From Neostapfia colusana (Eukaryota > Streptophyta > Magnoliopsida > Poales > Poaceae), in contig JASWHV010000019.1 in NCBI GenBank assembly GCA_030760725.1, positions 39,249,944-39,313,943 of the forward strand: a stretch of 64,000 nt of DNA. The letters are read 5' to 3'. Numbering within the stretch: the first letter of the stretch is position 1; each line of letters opens with the position of its first letter. The position numbers were made by a program, and so were the translations under genes. This document shows positions 8,763 through 21,647 of the stretch, in pieces. The notes beneath the pieces are model-generated. The model worked only from the letters and a program-made list of their open reading frames with translations. It had not been told where the DNA came from and made no database searches.

Positions 8763-11700
8763 TGACAGGGACCGGCCTCGACGGCGCCGTGCCGCTCGCC
8801 CGGAAATCGCATCGGTTGGTGCCGTGATATACGGCACCTAACAGCACACATATAAAGAAAATGTATCACATAAATCAAAAGCAAAAGCTTACAAGTATTC
8901 TTTGTAAATAATTTACATAAATTAGATACAGCAGAAGACTAGTTCATCTCTCGTTTATTATCTACTAAGCAGTCGAGAAGATGTCTAGCCCGCAGACTCT
9001 TCTCGCTAGCAACACGAAGTCATACGGCAGCGGCTGGTTCTCCATATGTTAAACGACTCGGAAGTCTCCGAGTCTCACCGGACAACCTCCTCATAACATC
9101 GATGTTAACCTGCAAAAACCACTCATGTAGCAAGCGTGAGCACATATAGGCTCAGCAAGACTGATCTGTCTCCTCTAAACAAGAAACTCTACATGCAGAG
9201 AGATTGATTATGGTAGCTAAATTTGAATAAAGGACTCGCCTACAGTTGATCCTTAACTTTCAGATTTTAAGCCTCATTTTAAAGACCTTGAACTGAGCAG
9301 GATCGTAACTCCACAATCAAACAAGAAACATTTTGTTGCGATGCTTCTTGCACAATGTGAAGTAAAGTTTAATTGACAATATCTCTAATTCAAGTATGGT
9401 TACAATACAAGTTAGATCAGAATCCTTATCTACTCAAGATAATTCACTTAAGTTCTTACTACGTCAAGACGCAGTGGGCAAGTATGCTCATATAACCGCG
9501 GGCGACGGTGATTCAAACCAGGACACGCCCGGACTGCACGACACGTACACCCATCTCCGAGTTGCCAGCAGCGAGCTCGACCGATGTCATACGCAACCAC
9601 CTTTCCCTTGTTCACCCACATCGGACACGGTCCCATCGACCCGAACAGCATATTCACTCAAGGTACATACCTGCAGTAATATGTTCTTGAGCGAGTTACC
9701 TCCTGTTGTATTGACACCGAAAGCCTAAGGCGATCGGGAAAGTTCCCATGTTGATCTCATGAGGTACATCAGTTTACTGGGTCCAATATAGCCAGTATGC
9801 GCCCGGTACACAACTCAAACTTGTCCAAAATGTTCAAAAAATTTTCCAGAATTAATTATTGACTTTCATACAAATTGGGTTGCATATTTGGATAGAGTTT
9901 TTTCAATCTGAATCAAACCTAATTTGAATCACTAATTTTGGAGTTTCCTAGTAAAAGTTATGTTCATTTTAAATTTGAACCAAATCTGTCATTCAAATAA
10001 ATCCGAGAATTTTTTAAAACTTTGACAGTGGGTCAAGGGGTGACGTGGCGAGTTCTCAAGGCAGCTACACCGCGGTCCACAGCCTTCCCCCTTATGGACA
10101 CACCGGATCCCGACTCCACAGACAATCCTACAGGAAAACATCCTCTCACTGACAGCGGGCCGGACACCTTCTTCAACTTCTAGCCATCCCGCGCCGGTCC
10201 GCCGCCCACCTCGCCGGAGCTCTTTTCGGGAGGGTCTTCCCATGCCCCGAACTCAACCAATTTCGCCGCCTCTGCTTCAAATTGTTTGGCGAACACGCTT
10301 CCACCCTTGGCACCGTCCGGCGATCACCGGAAATGGCCTCGCAACGGCGACCGCTTTGGTGGCAAGTCCGACTATGTAGCGAGGACGTTGTAGTGCCCCA
10401 AACCTGCTTTGGTTAGCTCCTACAACATTGCCACGACCTAGGGAGCAACGTCCAAGGCTCTGATCTCGCGAGAAACGGTGGCAAATACGAGTTCACTGTG
10501 CGACCTAGGTCAAATTCGATGAAAGCTCGAAAAACTCAAAGGACCGAAGGTTTCTGTGATGGTTCTCCCTGGTTCTTAACCCCACGAACTCGCACGAATG
10601 TCTAGAACTGGTTTTCTAGGTTATTTGATGAGTGGTGCATCGTGTCACACTAATTTCTCAATTTCCTTCTCGCGGTTCATACCGCACGTCAGCGGGAAAA
10701 CTGAAATTCCAACGAGCATGGTTCATGACATGCTGCCGGTTATTGTGGTGAAGAAAGAGAAGGCCTAAGCGCACCTTTTGGCTTTTAAAGCTCTGTGGAA
10801 GATGAACTGTGGCGACCGGGCGACGGTTTCTTGTGACCGGCGGATCGCTGTGGCGTCGACTAGAAAACCGAGCTCGGCACCGGGGTTCCAGTGGAAGAAA
10901 CGTCTAGCGTCGGACACGTCGACGCTGTGTGGAGGCTCAGCTCGGCGTGCAACCCGTAGAGATGGCCGGGCGCCGGTGGACCGGTTGTCGCGCGTCGGCA
11001 GAGGCCGAAGTTTTTGTGCGAGGAGGCAACAGCGAGGGAGAACGTGAGAGGCAGTCGAGCACGTGCTGTGCCGAGCGCTGGTTCAGCCGAGAGGATTTGA
11101 TCGGCGCTGTGGAGTCGGTTGGTGCGGTGGTCGACCGAATATCGGCGTGCGCTGGCGAGGGCAGCAGCTGCTGTCGAGCTCCCGAGGGATGCAAAACAGA
11201 GGCTTCACTCCACTGAAGATCTTTTAACAAGCAACTGTCAAGTGGGTCCCACTGCTCCTCTTATCCTGTCAAATTCTCTCACATTTGGCAAATGACTAAA
11301 TTCAATTATGGGAAACCCAAATTTGAACTGCATTTGAATAATTGGGCAAGTTTCATCCAAATTCAAATTTGTATTTGAATTCATTGCAATTTAAAGTCCC
11401 TTTGGAAAAAGAGATAGCAAAACATCTCCAAAATTCATGAAACTTTGCATGCCCACTAATTTAGACCTAAGAAATTCAAATATTTAATCTAATTTTCGAT
11501 TTAGCTCTTGCAAATGAGAGTTTGAACTCAACAGTTTACATTACTATTGGGTTGCCTTTATTTGAAATTTGAATTGAACAAATTTAGTTCCAAAAGCTGA
11601 ATTTAAACTTCCTCTTACACATGAGGGCACTACACATGGTGTTTAAATCAACTTTTGTTCCAAGCATCCCAGTAATCATTAGAGCTTGTGTGGTTGAACG

Positions 11701-11816
11701 TCCATGTGTATCATCACATGTATAAAGTTTAAACAAGTCCCAACTTTCACAAACTTGAGACCAAATGGCATTCAAACTTTGTTTCATTTGTATTCACAAT
11801 TTTTGGGACCTTTATA
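8763..11816 (-). mobile_element. Solo LTR of Tekay-type gypsy (family of element B), diverged
   Basis: Its + strand left end (CTCGCCCGGAAATCGCAT, GGTGCCGTG, CCTAACAGCACACAT) and right end (TATTCACAATTTTTGGGACC then TTTATA) match the two ends of the element B LTR (41896-46194). Interior blocks match too, such as GACTCGGAAGTCTCCGAGTC and CAAGCGTGAGCACAT. No gag, pol, primer site or polypurine tract is attached, so it is a solo LTR. Flanks GCAGC (8758-8762) and GCCGC (11817-11821) look like a decayed 5-bp target duplication. Confidence 0.75.
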
Positions 11817-12826
11817 GCCGCCTCTCTGCCTCACCGTCGCCCAGTCGATACGGCTGTTGTCTCGTGCCGCTCCAAGAGGCAAAAAGGTGCGCTGTAGTTC
11901 ACTCTTGCTTAAGATGCAAGTCGATCGTCAAGCCGTTCACCGTAGCCAAAGTGTTTTTAGTTTTCTCCTCGCTTAGTACTTAAGAACAGTGAGAGATTCA
12001 CGTGGAATTTGTCGCACATGCTTCGGGGCATGTGCATTAAAGAACTTGTTCTAGACCTTGCGAAGCTGTAGGAAGAAAAAGAACAAGAAAAGACCTAATA
12101 ACCGTGAGTTTCACCGAGTTTTTTCCGCCGCTGATAAAAAACTCTTGGGTCACAGATGAACTCTATGTTCCGACATGTTTCATTAGTTCCTTGATTCCTT
12201 TTCATGCTTCTCATGTTTCGGCAATGCTGTAGGACGAAAACCTGATCGAAATGAGGGCTTTCCGAGCTAGAACGCCATTGCCGGCAAGCTTCTAGCCACT
12301 GTCGCCATCACGCGCACTACTTTGGCCACCGCCGAGCTGGGCTGAGGGTACCAACGTGTTCAGCATGTTGAGTTAGGTCTTACCAGCGAATTTAGGATAT
12401 TCAAATGGCCAAGAAGGATACGGTGACGAGGTTGCCATCGCGCGCTGCCGCGAGACACCGCGGGCGTCACGAAGTACACAACGATTGACGAGCCCCACCT
12501 ATCAGCCGCAGTGAAGGGGTACCAGGATCTTCTGTGATGTCGGATCCTTTACAGGGTGACAACGGGACGGGAAAATCCCTACCCGTCCCGTACTGAATAC
12601 CGTTTTTTTCTGTTCATTTTCGAGTTATTCGGTAATTATTAGGAATCAGGACAAAAACGGGTCAGGGTCAATCGAGAATGGGATCAAAAATGGCTAATAG
12701 CTTTTTCTAATCGTTTTTGCCGTTCACATTTTTGTTTAGGATATTCATTTTTTATTCCGTTTTAAATGTAATCGGTATTAGGTCCAATTAACAATCCCAC
12801 ATCCCACAATATCAACACAGCCCGAA

Positions 12827-13620
12827 GGCCCACAAAGTTAAAGAAACCCTAGCTCTCCAGGGCTTCACTCTCCACCCTCCAGGTTCCAGGCCGGAACTGC
12901 CCTTGCGTGGCGCCGCAGCCCTTGGAGCCGCCGCCGTGCCGCGACGTTGCCACCGTGCTCCTGGTCCAGTGCCACACGCGCGCGCCGCGTCGCTCCTATG
13001 CCTACGCCGCTCGAGCGAATCGCCTTGCTCCCGTGACGCCCCAGCGCGCGCCGCCTCGCGACCTTGCTCCCATGGACGAGGCTGAGATATTGCAGAGACA
13101 TGTTTTGTTTGGCTTTTGCGGCGTCTTATTCGTGATTCGGCTGCCGGATGCAGGAGGTCAAGTCAGGCGATCAGGCTATAGAGTTGGATTGGTCCAACCA
13201 GGTGTTCTTACTGTTTTCTAAGAGTATTTCTTAACTTAGGATTACTTTCCTGATGACACCATGGTTTGTCTGAATAAAAATAGGATTAGTCACCGTGCCA
13301 CCAATCTCTTTGCCAGCATGGATTTGATATTGATTTTCTATTCTGAATGTTAGTGTGTCATAGTTTTAAATTGGTTTGTTTTGTACATTTTTGACAGGGC
13401 AAAGTATGAATGCATTTCAGCTATAATTTCTGGAGCAAAACGGAATGAGAACATCTATGGAGAAAGGCAAAGAGGAAAGTAGCATTCTATGTAGTTTCTT
13501 TCTTATGCTTTGAACTGCTAGTTGTTTTTCAATCATTTATATTGTTGAGTTTCAGGTGCTTGATTCAAGTGGGTCACAGAAGGCTTCAAGTACGAAGAAG
13601 AATTTTGTAGTATAAGAAAC
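12827..13620 (+). other. Gene-like segment inside the hAT element (possible captured host gene start)
   Basis: A GGCCCA site-II-like motif (12827-12832) and an AAACCCTAG telo-box (12844-12852) precede GC-rich DNA with an open frame to 13221, including an ATG at 13072 giving MDEAEILQRHVLFGF. Exon-like blocks follow: an acceptor TTTTTGACAG at about 13397 leads into AKYECISAIISGAKRNE, and another acceptor-like TTGAGTTTCAG lies near 13556. Site II plus telo-box is the classic promoter pair of plant ribosomal-protein and housekeeping genes. The protein is not recognised. Capture by the transposon is an inference. Confidence 0.35.
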
Positions 13621-13907
13621 TAAGACAATTCCACTTTGAGTATTTGCAGAAGTTTACCTCTAGTTATGTGTCGTTAAGAAGGTCTTCTCATGGCAAGCAA
13701 GAAGAAATGTTCTTTCTGTTGTTATGTCAGTGATAATTTGGTTACCTTTGTATGTCTTATGCCCTTCTAAGCTAACCTAAATATTTATCGTCCCAGTAAT
13801 GTTATCACAATAAATCTGATAATTATATGCGAAGCTGGAGTTTGTATTCTCACTTAAAACTGAATCTAATTACAGTGATGAAAATTAACACTGGTTCATT
13901 TACGATC

Positions 13908-14930
13908 AGTCTTATCCTAAATAGCCCTAAATGGCTGTTTAAACGTGTTTAAACGGTAAATAGACACTTGATGTGTAGTTTAGACCCTAAACGGTTATGT
14001 AAATGGTTGACCCGTTTAGATGGGTCAATGACCGTTTAAGTGGTTTAAATGGATTAAACAAAACAGTTTTTATTCATGTTTAAACATGTTTTGACCGGTT
14101 TAGAAGAAGTGAAAATGTTAGAACTGAGTTTTCTCACCCTGCTGCACGCACTGGAGTACTACTAAATCTCTTGGTTAAGCTTTATTATTTCACCCTTTAT
14201 ATATATATATTCATATTCTCATATATACATATAGACACATACAAATTTAAATTGAACTTCTCAAAAATTTATATTCTCATATTAGCTGGACATTATCTAT
14301 ACATATTTGACTTACAGAATAGTTGAAATGATGATTTGTTAAGAAACTTTAGACTTTCTTATATAATCATATCATTCAAGATTAATTAAGAAAAAAAATT
14401 AAGATCACTTTGGTGCTATTAATATTCCTATGGCTTCCGTCGACACGGGTCTATTGTAATATTCGATCTGCCACCACCAAGTATGTCCCCGTCCCCTCCG
14501 GCTTGCAACTGAAGTTGCCTGCGCCCTCCCTGCGCTTGAGCCCCCGCACTGTGCACACAGCTTTGTTCCCCCGCGCAAGCTCTCTTAGCTTAGGAACAGA
14601 GAGTATACATATGGTACCTGGGAGTTACATGTTTTATCAATATTTTCTTTCATAACTCTCATATATTTGAATGTTTCCGAGTTGCAGGACAACTAAAACT
14701 CAACACTGAGTATGAGGTTCTAATTGATCCAAATAACCTCAATGTAATCCAAAGCAAGTTATCTCTTTTAGTTGTGAAGACGAGAATTTATACATTAAAG
14801 TTACATATTTTATTTATTGTAAGTAGCTACAGTATAAACAATTTAATTCGTTTAAACACCGTTTAGACAGACTAAACGGTAAACAGACTTTCACCGACCG
14901 TCTATCGTTTACCGTTTAGGATAAACACTC
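13908..14930. mobile_element. About 1 kb inverted-repeat element nested in the hAT element
   Basis: Ends AGTCTTATCCTAAA and, reversed, AGTGTTTATCCTAAA form near-perfect inverted repeats. Subterminal DNA on both sides carries repeated GTTTAAAC / AACGGTAAA motifs. Flanks TTTACGATC and TTTACAATG agree in seven of nine positions, which would suit a 9-bp duplication (Mutator-like). The interior is AT-rich and non-coding. The class is uncertain. Confidence 0.45.
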
Positions 14931-17490
14931 TTTACAATGAGTTAATCTAATAACAAATTGCTGCTACTCTATTTTTGAAAACTTGCTACAATGTTTCTGA
15001 AACCATAGACTGGACTGAACTGGATTAGTAAATAGTAGAGACAAAGTTCAGTTTAGGTGGTTATCCGGATTTCAATCATAGTTTGAGGGAGTAAAGTGAA
15101 CTTTTTCCTTGAATCAACTAGTTTGTTGTTCCTATCATCCTGACTTAAATTATCATTTTCAGCCGTTATTGACATATTTTTGTTCTGACTTGTTCGTTTT
15201 TGAATAACCAACAATCCTGATCCCGCATTCCAATCGAGATTTTTCGTTTTTGTTTTCGTTTCGCTGAAAAATATGAAAACAAAATCAATATGGATGTTTT
15301 TCCAATCGTTTTCATCCCTAATATTTTGTGACCGCGCGCAAATAACCCTATGGACCCGTGTTGCCTTCATCTGATTGATTGGTTTTAAAAGAGTGGGCCT
15401 GGGTAGGATTTTCAATAGGAAATTAATTCCAGATTTAGGAAAAACTTTGGAAAATCATATCTCTTAGTAGGATTACCTAAAAATCATCAAACCAATATTT
15501 TAAAATCCTTAGAACTATCACTATTCATTAGTGAAATTTATGTAGGATGACTCTGAAATTTTCTCAATAATTCTCTAATTCTAAATCTGTGGGGATTAAA
15601 TCCAAGATATTCCTTTTGTAGAAAAATCTAAATTTTGCCAAAGTATTCCTCTATTAACTTAGGATTTCTAGTAAAAAAATTTAGATCCATGGTGCAGGTT
15701 TAGCTTAAACAAATGGAGTAAGTTTGCTCCATGGCTAGAAAAATAACAGAAACAATTTCAGAAAAATAATAAAAACTTGTATAAGCCATAACTTTCTATA
15801 TAAGGCATAAAAAATGTGAAACCAATTTTGTTGGACTCATTAAGACAATAACTATATGGAAAACCTATTGTGCTATGTGTCAAAGCCCCAAATTATCTAT
15901 GGAATTTTAGAGAAGATTAAAGCCTTAGGGATTTAATATAAACACATACTTGCTTAAGAATTCATGAAACTTGGCTAGAAGGTCATCTACGATCTATGTT
16001 AGCTACTGTAAAAACCTGAGGGGCATTGGTGTGCATTTACTGTAAACTTCTGTTATACACATAACTTTGTTCATATAGTCTATTAATCAATCATTTGCAT
16101 TATTTTGCATATCGTTTAGTCATCGAGCTCGAGAAGACTCCGGAGCCCATTAACAGCATACCTCCAGAAACTAACTTTGATTCCGAGCAGCAACAAGGCA
16201 AGCCCCGTTTTGCATTTAACAGTCATTTTATAAAGTTTTACTTTATATCACTAATCGTTGGGTAGAGATGTTATGTGCATTAGGTTAGGATGTATGACAC
16301 CACAAACACATGACCAAATAATCAATGGAGTAAAATGGTAGTATAGGACTCTGTCGTATATATTCCTGCTATGCTAATATTGTAGAAGGATCGGTAGAAG
16401 GCGAGTAGATGAAATCTACTCGCGAGAGAAAGAATTGGGTCACACGAGTGGTTCAAGAACATAGGTTACTAAACTTGAATTGAGATCGGGCAGAGGTGTA
16501 GGTTATAGAAAGACGACGAGGTCTTTGGTGTGTAGGCCTGTGTCGATTGAGGACCATATCGTGTGCAACCCTACTGGACAGGTTTGACCTGTAATGATTA
16601 CATACTAGATATATGGGCCCTAGAAAACCAATGTAACATGGCTAATCTGGTCGTTGAGGCATTGCTCGCCATCTTATAGGTGTTGGGTTGAGGGCAGCAA
16701 GGGGTAAATCCGCTAACGGATAACATCGAGGACAGGTGCTCCGTGTAGGGACATCCTACTTGTGACGTTAGGACTTCTGATTAGAATCACCGTCCCTTAC
16801 GGTTATATGAGTACTGCTTGTTCGCTGCGCTGTGACGTAATAAGAAAGAGTAGTTGTAATGATAAGAAGTATTGTTGTTATGAATAGTCATTGTATTGCA
16901 ACTCGTATGATATAGAGATAGTGCCCACTAAGTTTATGTTTCATGAACCGGTAAATTGTGGCTTAAAACTGAAACATGGGATTCACTTGTAGGCAGGTTT
17001 ACTTGTGAAATGCTAATCTTCCTATGTCTATGTTTCCATCATGTAGATTTTAATGTTTAGTGGAGACGGATAGGTCTTGCCGAGCCTCTGTGGTCATGGT
17101 TTCTATACAAGTTGTTGCTGCAAGTGAGTGGCCATATGTGGCTTCATATGAGGAAGGGTTCGGGCTTGACGCCACAACCCCTTCGGGGTATACGTCTGAG
17201 TGGGAACCCTGCACGCTGCCTTGACTCTTTAGTGTTGCTAGTGTGGACCGTCTGCGGGCTGGACGAATTCATTTTTTCTTAGCTTAGACTTGACAGTGTG
17301 AGCTAAGGAAAAAAAAAAGATTTCTGCTGTAGACAAATTTTGGTTGTAAACTATATTAGTACACTTTATTATGTAAATTAAAGCTTATGTTATGTAATAT
17401 GGTTGCCTTTTATGTGTGCTATTGGGTGGCTCATCACACGTCATCATCCAATGCGATTCTGGAATGTCAAGACCTTGAGTCCTCACATCA

Positions 17491-18184
17491 TGGTATTAGA
17501 GCCGCATTGAGAATAGTGCACTTGAAAAGGATTATATTCTGAAAAACTTAGGCTTACGAGTGAGGTTCGGTAGTAAGCCCGCATAAGAGTATTATTAACA
17601 TAGGTACTTAAGATGGCAATGCTAACTTGCATGCTATTATTTTTATAACGACGCACCTACGTTCGGGTAAGAAAAGTAAGGAACACTACCGAAAGCGGAT
17701 CAATTTCCGTTAGCTCACCCATCCGATAAATTTGGTATGGGATGTCCCATTCGGTAACGAAACAGGAAGTGAATATGTTTTCTAAGACTCTTCATGTATT
17801 AGAGACATATGAATTGCACTAGCCTCCAGTGCGCGTACCCAGAGGCAAGAGGAGACTCCATTCTTGTGGTTTGTAACACGATACTATGTTCTCTAGGACT
17901 CTTCATGTTTTATGAGGCATATGAAAACGTTGGTCGACCGGTGTGCTTAATTGCAAAGGTGTGGAACCCTCCTCTCGGGTGGTGAATAACCCGATCATGT
18001 ACCTCGAGATGTGGCATAACTCGAGGACGACCCATATGACAATGATACGCGGCGTATGTATTTACTTCATATGGAACTGTATGGATGATAGAGACGAAGG
18101 TGTCCTGTCTTTTGATGAGATGGTAGCTATCATTCTTGGTGGAATTGACTTTGATGATCCGACTACGGTTGGGTGAGTACGTCG
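17491..18184 (+). other. Leader of the third Tekay-type element, with primer-site-like start
   Basis: TGGTATTAGAGCC at 17491-17503 is a one-mismatch tRNA-iMet primer site. The next 700 bases follow the order of the element A leader (28092-28720): AGTAAGCCCGCATAAGAGTATTATTA, CCAGTGCGCGTACC, ACTCTTCATGT and the final GTGAGTACGTCGTGCC. No coding is supported. The element is cut at 18185 by the CRM-like gypsy. Confidence 0.6.
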
Positions 18185-18519
18185 TGCCTTAGCAGTCGCT
18201 AAACCAACTTCGAGAGGTTATTGACCACACCGGAGCACGATCAACCTGACCACGAGGGTCTATTTCCTGCAAGCAAACAAAGAACAAGCAAGAAACTAGG
18301 ATTGCAATCTGGTTATTGAGAATTTAAGAAGAAAACTTTATTGATGAAAGTGGGGTTCTGAAACGTCCGGGACTTGTCGTTGGACACAAACAAGGTACAC
18401 AAGTTGCAGCTTTGACAAACTTTAATCTAAGCAAAACTCACCTCTCAATGAACTCTTGGCCTACTTAAATAGGGGAGGGAAGAGGGAAATTCGTCCAGCA
18501 TCAAAGGTAGGACGTGATT

Positions 18520-21315
18520 TGTGACACCCGGTTCCGAAAATGAACCAAGTGAATGCATATGTGTGCCCAGGATGTTCATCACACATACTCATGTATTCCA
18601 CAAACTGAAATTCAGAATATAACCACGTACGAATAATGTTTAAGTACTTTATTACATTGACTCAATGTCTCACTCATGAATGTCTAATTTATTCTTGCAG
18701 CGGAAGACTCTAAACGACAGCGGAAAATGACTAAAACAGCAGGCTCCAACTTCAACTCTACAGGCATGTTGACTGTAGTGCGCACGCCTAGTACTCCACA
18801 TATTCCTCAAAGTATTCTTCTCCTGTAGCTGATGTATATGTGGGAATGCAAGGGTGAGTACATATCGTACTCAGCAAGCGCGGAAAAGTACGACATGTAG
18901 CTTTCAATAAGGTAAGGAATACAAAGGTTCATTGCAGCAAGCAAATTTTATTTCACAAACATGGTAAAAACAGGAACTATTTCTAGGTGCATTTAATCCC
19001 ATCCTAAACAAGTAATTCATCAACATTCCTTCATCATAATTCACCATTTATCAAGCTTCAATCATCCAATAATCTTTCTCAAGTTTATCTCATACTCATA
19101 AATATTCATAACCATCTCATTTTCATAGAACCAAAACCAAACTCATTGTCATGACCCGAAACAGTTCCAAAACCAGTCCCAATAACCATACCCGAATAAA
19201 TATCCCAAGTTTTGCCTATAATCATGGAAGTTGGCCAGGTGCTTTTAACCAGAAGCATGGCTATCATGATAGTTTTACATTCTACAGAGGTGGCACCACC
19301 TTACCCACAAGTTTGTGATTTCGTCACCCATCGGCGACTAGAGAGGACCTCCATTATACTAGTACATAACCATCGGTGTATGGCCAAGAGATCACAAAAT
19401 AGCCTTTACAAAGAGGCTACTAGGATGTACGGACCCACTGAGGTTTCACCGGCAGGCTCGAATCTTCATTCTCCCACCCACGGGCCCCCTCTTGTGCCAT
19501 GCAGTTCCCAGGGCAGTCCTCATCGACTCCCATTCCCCATGCCATCCAATGGTCCATAACAAGCTAGCAACTTATCTAATTAGTCAGCTAAGCTGCACCC
19601 ATATTTGGCCTTGTGGTGGCACTGTTTTCCTGGCATGTGCTCGCATGAACCGGTCCTTAGATCTAGAGCAAGCCAACCACCATCTCATTCAGCATCATCC
19701 ACGAACCAAGCTCGCCTAGATCTCCCCAATTCCATGCTCATCAACATCATCACGTTCTCATCATCTTTATTCATATGAGTGCAGTAGCTAACAAGTTTTA
19801 TTTCAGCTTTCCGTATCCTGTAAGCTAAGCGAAGCAAAAAGGAAAACAACCATACCTGACTCATCAACTTTCCCGGTGACAAGGATGGTTAACAAAACTA
19901 GTAAACTCCTATAAAAGGGTGTCCCATCAAGTTGACACAAGCATACAAGTTTTCGCAAGCAAAACAATGTCAAAACATGGGATCAATATGGTCAAGGGGT
20001 ACTTGCCTTGCTTCCTTGGTTCGTGTTGCTCAAGCGTCTCGAAGTCTTGGTGCTGTAGTATCTCGTAGATGGCCTCTTGAGCGTGTCCTTCTACTCATGG
20101 CCACGCAAATACAAAATTTACAGCAATCAATTATCATGCACAAACTTTACTCAAGATGCAATGAGGTAGATGAATGCAATTTCTATGGTGCAGTTTATAA
20201 AAATCAGTTTGTACATGTTCTTGCATGTTTTAGTAGGCTTCCATGGGGTTTTATGATGATCAAGGCTGCTAGGATAAAGTGTGGACGTGGTTCTGATCTT
20301 GACACACTTTGTAGATCAATTCCACTGTCAAAAATCGACCAAAACATGGTCTGTCCACACGCAAAAATTTCTGCTCGCAGGGGGTGGGGAAAATGGGTGC
20401 GTAGAAATGGCGGCGACATTGTAAGAGGAGTAACGGAAACCTACCTCACTTGTTCCTCCTCTCTTCCTGGCGGCATAACCTTTTTCCTTGCAATGGCAGC
20501 AGCGGGAGATTTTCTATGGAGAATTACGAGGCTGCGGCTAGGGCAGAACGTCGGGGGCTTCTTCTCTGGCGACGGCGAGGCGTGACGGAGATCGACGGCG
20601 GCCAAACTACAGCATGGGTGGGGGGGCGGCGGCGACTTGGCAGCAAGGCAGAGGGGGCGGCGGCCAAAATAGAGGTGGGGATGGCGGCTAAGGGGGGCGG
20701 GTTATATTTGTAAGGGGAAAAAAGAGCTAGAGTGACTAGGATTTTAGCAACCCAATTATCCAAGGGCTGAAATTTTATTTCAAAAGAGGTGGGAGCTAGG
20801 GGCTGGGATTTTATTATTTATTTTCCACCAATGGCTGAGATTAATTGAGAAATAAAAGCTCACAGAAATCCACAAAAGGGGGGGCTAGGGTCCCCCCCCC
20901 CTTCATGGGCTGTGGCTAAGGGTGGGGCCCATTAGGGTTCCCCCCCTAAGTGGTGCGGCCAGATTAGGGGGGGGGGGGAATTCCTCCCAAATGTGGGGAA
21001 GAATCCCCCTAGGGGAATTTTGGGGGATTTGGGGAAAATCAAGAAAATTGGGAGAATTGGACAAATTAGGGGGAGGGGAATTTGGGGAATTTTGGGGAAA
21101 ATTGGGATGGCCCAATTTGGCCATTTTATTTATTTTTTTGTTTTCTTTTTCTTTTTCTTTTTTCATTTTCTATTTATTTTCATTATTTTATATTTCTATT
21201 TCCTTATATTATTTTATTTGCTTCTATGTTCCTCTCCTTATTTCTTCTTCTTTTCAAATGCTTCTTTACATGAAAAATGTATGCAATGCATGATAGTAAT
21301 TTTGAGGGTGTTACA
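18520..21315 (-). mobile_element. Solo LTR, Tekay/Del-like gypsy
   Basis: Starts TGTGACACCCGG and ends GGGTGTTACA on the + strand, so on the - strand it opens TGTAACACCC, a common gypsy LTR start. Length is 2796 bp. Flanks TGATT (18515-18519) and TGATC (21316-21320) agree in four of five positions. Near its left end are GCAGCGGAAGACT and a TGAGTACATATCGTACTCAGCAAGCG block laid out as in element B's LTR, which supports the - orientation. No internal region is attached. It contains unusually long G and C runs near 20892-20978. Confidence 0.7.
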
Positions 21316-21647
21316 TGATCTCTCTTATTCCCTTATTTTTCCTGAGATAGACTATCTTTTAATAGGAAAAGAAAGAGGAAAATCCATCTCAGAGCAAGGC
21401 AGGATATGATTTCCTCTATTTCTTTCCTTATTATAGTACATCTATCTTTAAATAGGGGAAGAAAGAAAGAAATTTCGTCCAGCAGCAAAGGTTGGACAAG
21501 ATTTCCCTTATTCCTTTCCTTATTTGGCCAAATCTCTTTTTATTATATGGCCCTAGCCTCAAGATTTGGTGCACAACACCCTAATCATCAAATTTACTTT
21601 ATTCTAGTCCGTCAACTTGTATATTTTGTCCATGTCCTTGTATGTCA

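Larger units (their letters stand above)
12552..15320. mobile_element. Ac-like hAT DNA transposon, non-autonomous
   Basis: The left end CAGGGTGACAACGGGACGGG and right end TTTCATCCCTA resemble the maize Ac termini (CAGGGATGAAA / TTTCATCCCTA). Subterminal DNA is full of ACCCGTCCCG, TACCGTTTT and CGGTA motifs, as in Ac. The flanking octamers ATCCTTTA and ATATTTTG share five of eight positions, a possible decayed 8-bp duplication. No hAT transposase is recognisable inside; the interior holds a gene-like segment and another inverted-repeat element. It splits a Tekay-type LTR. Confidence 0.65.
8517..17490 (+). repeat. Tekay/Del-type gypsy 5' LTR, interrupted by two insertions
   Basis: Starts TGTGAAATCCC at 8517 and ends CACATCA at 17490, directly before the primer-site-like TGGTATTAGAGCC. 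Removing the solo LTR (8763-11816) and the hAT element (12552-15320) leaves about 3150 bp. Segments 11817-12551 and 15321-17490 follow the order of the LTR of element A (24063-28088): a GCGGGCGTC(A/G)CGA block, CTATCAGCCGCAG versus CTGTCAGCGGCCG, a GAGCAGCAACAAGGCAAGC block, a GTGACGTA...GAAAGA block and the CTGGACG/GCTGAACG end. It is an older, more diverged copy than A or B. Confidence 0.65.

Noticed and set aside
14410..14655. 81-codon frame inside the 1 kb inverted-repeat element
   Set aside because: No domain, no splice context and AT-rich flanks; likely chance.
19932..20713. 217-codon + strand frame in the solo LTR
   Set aside because: It lies in an LTR, has no domain and is not matched at the same place in the other LTRs.
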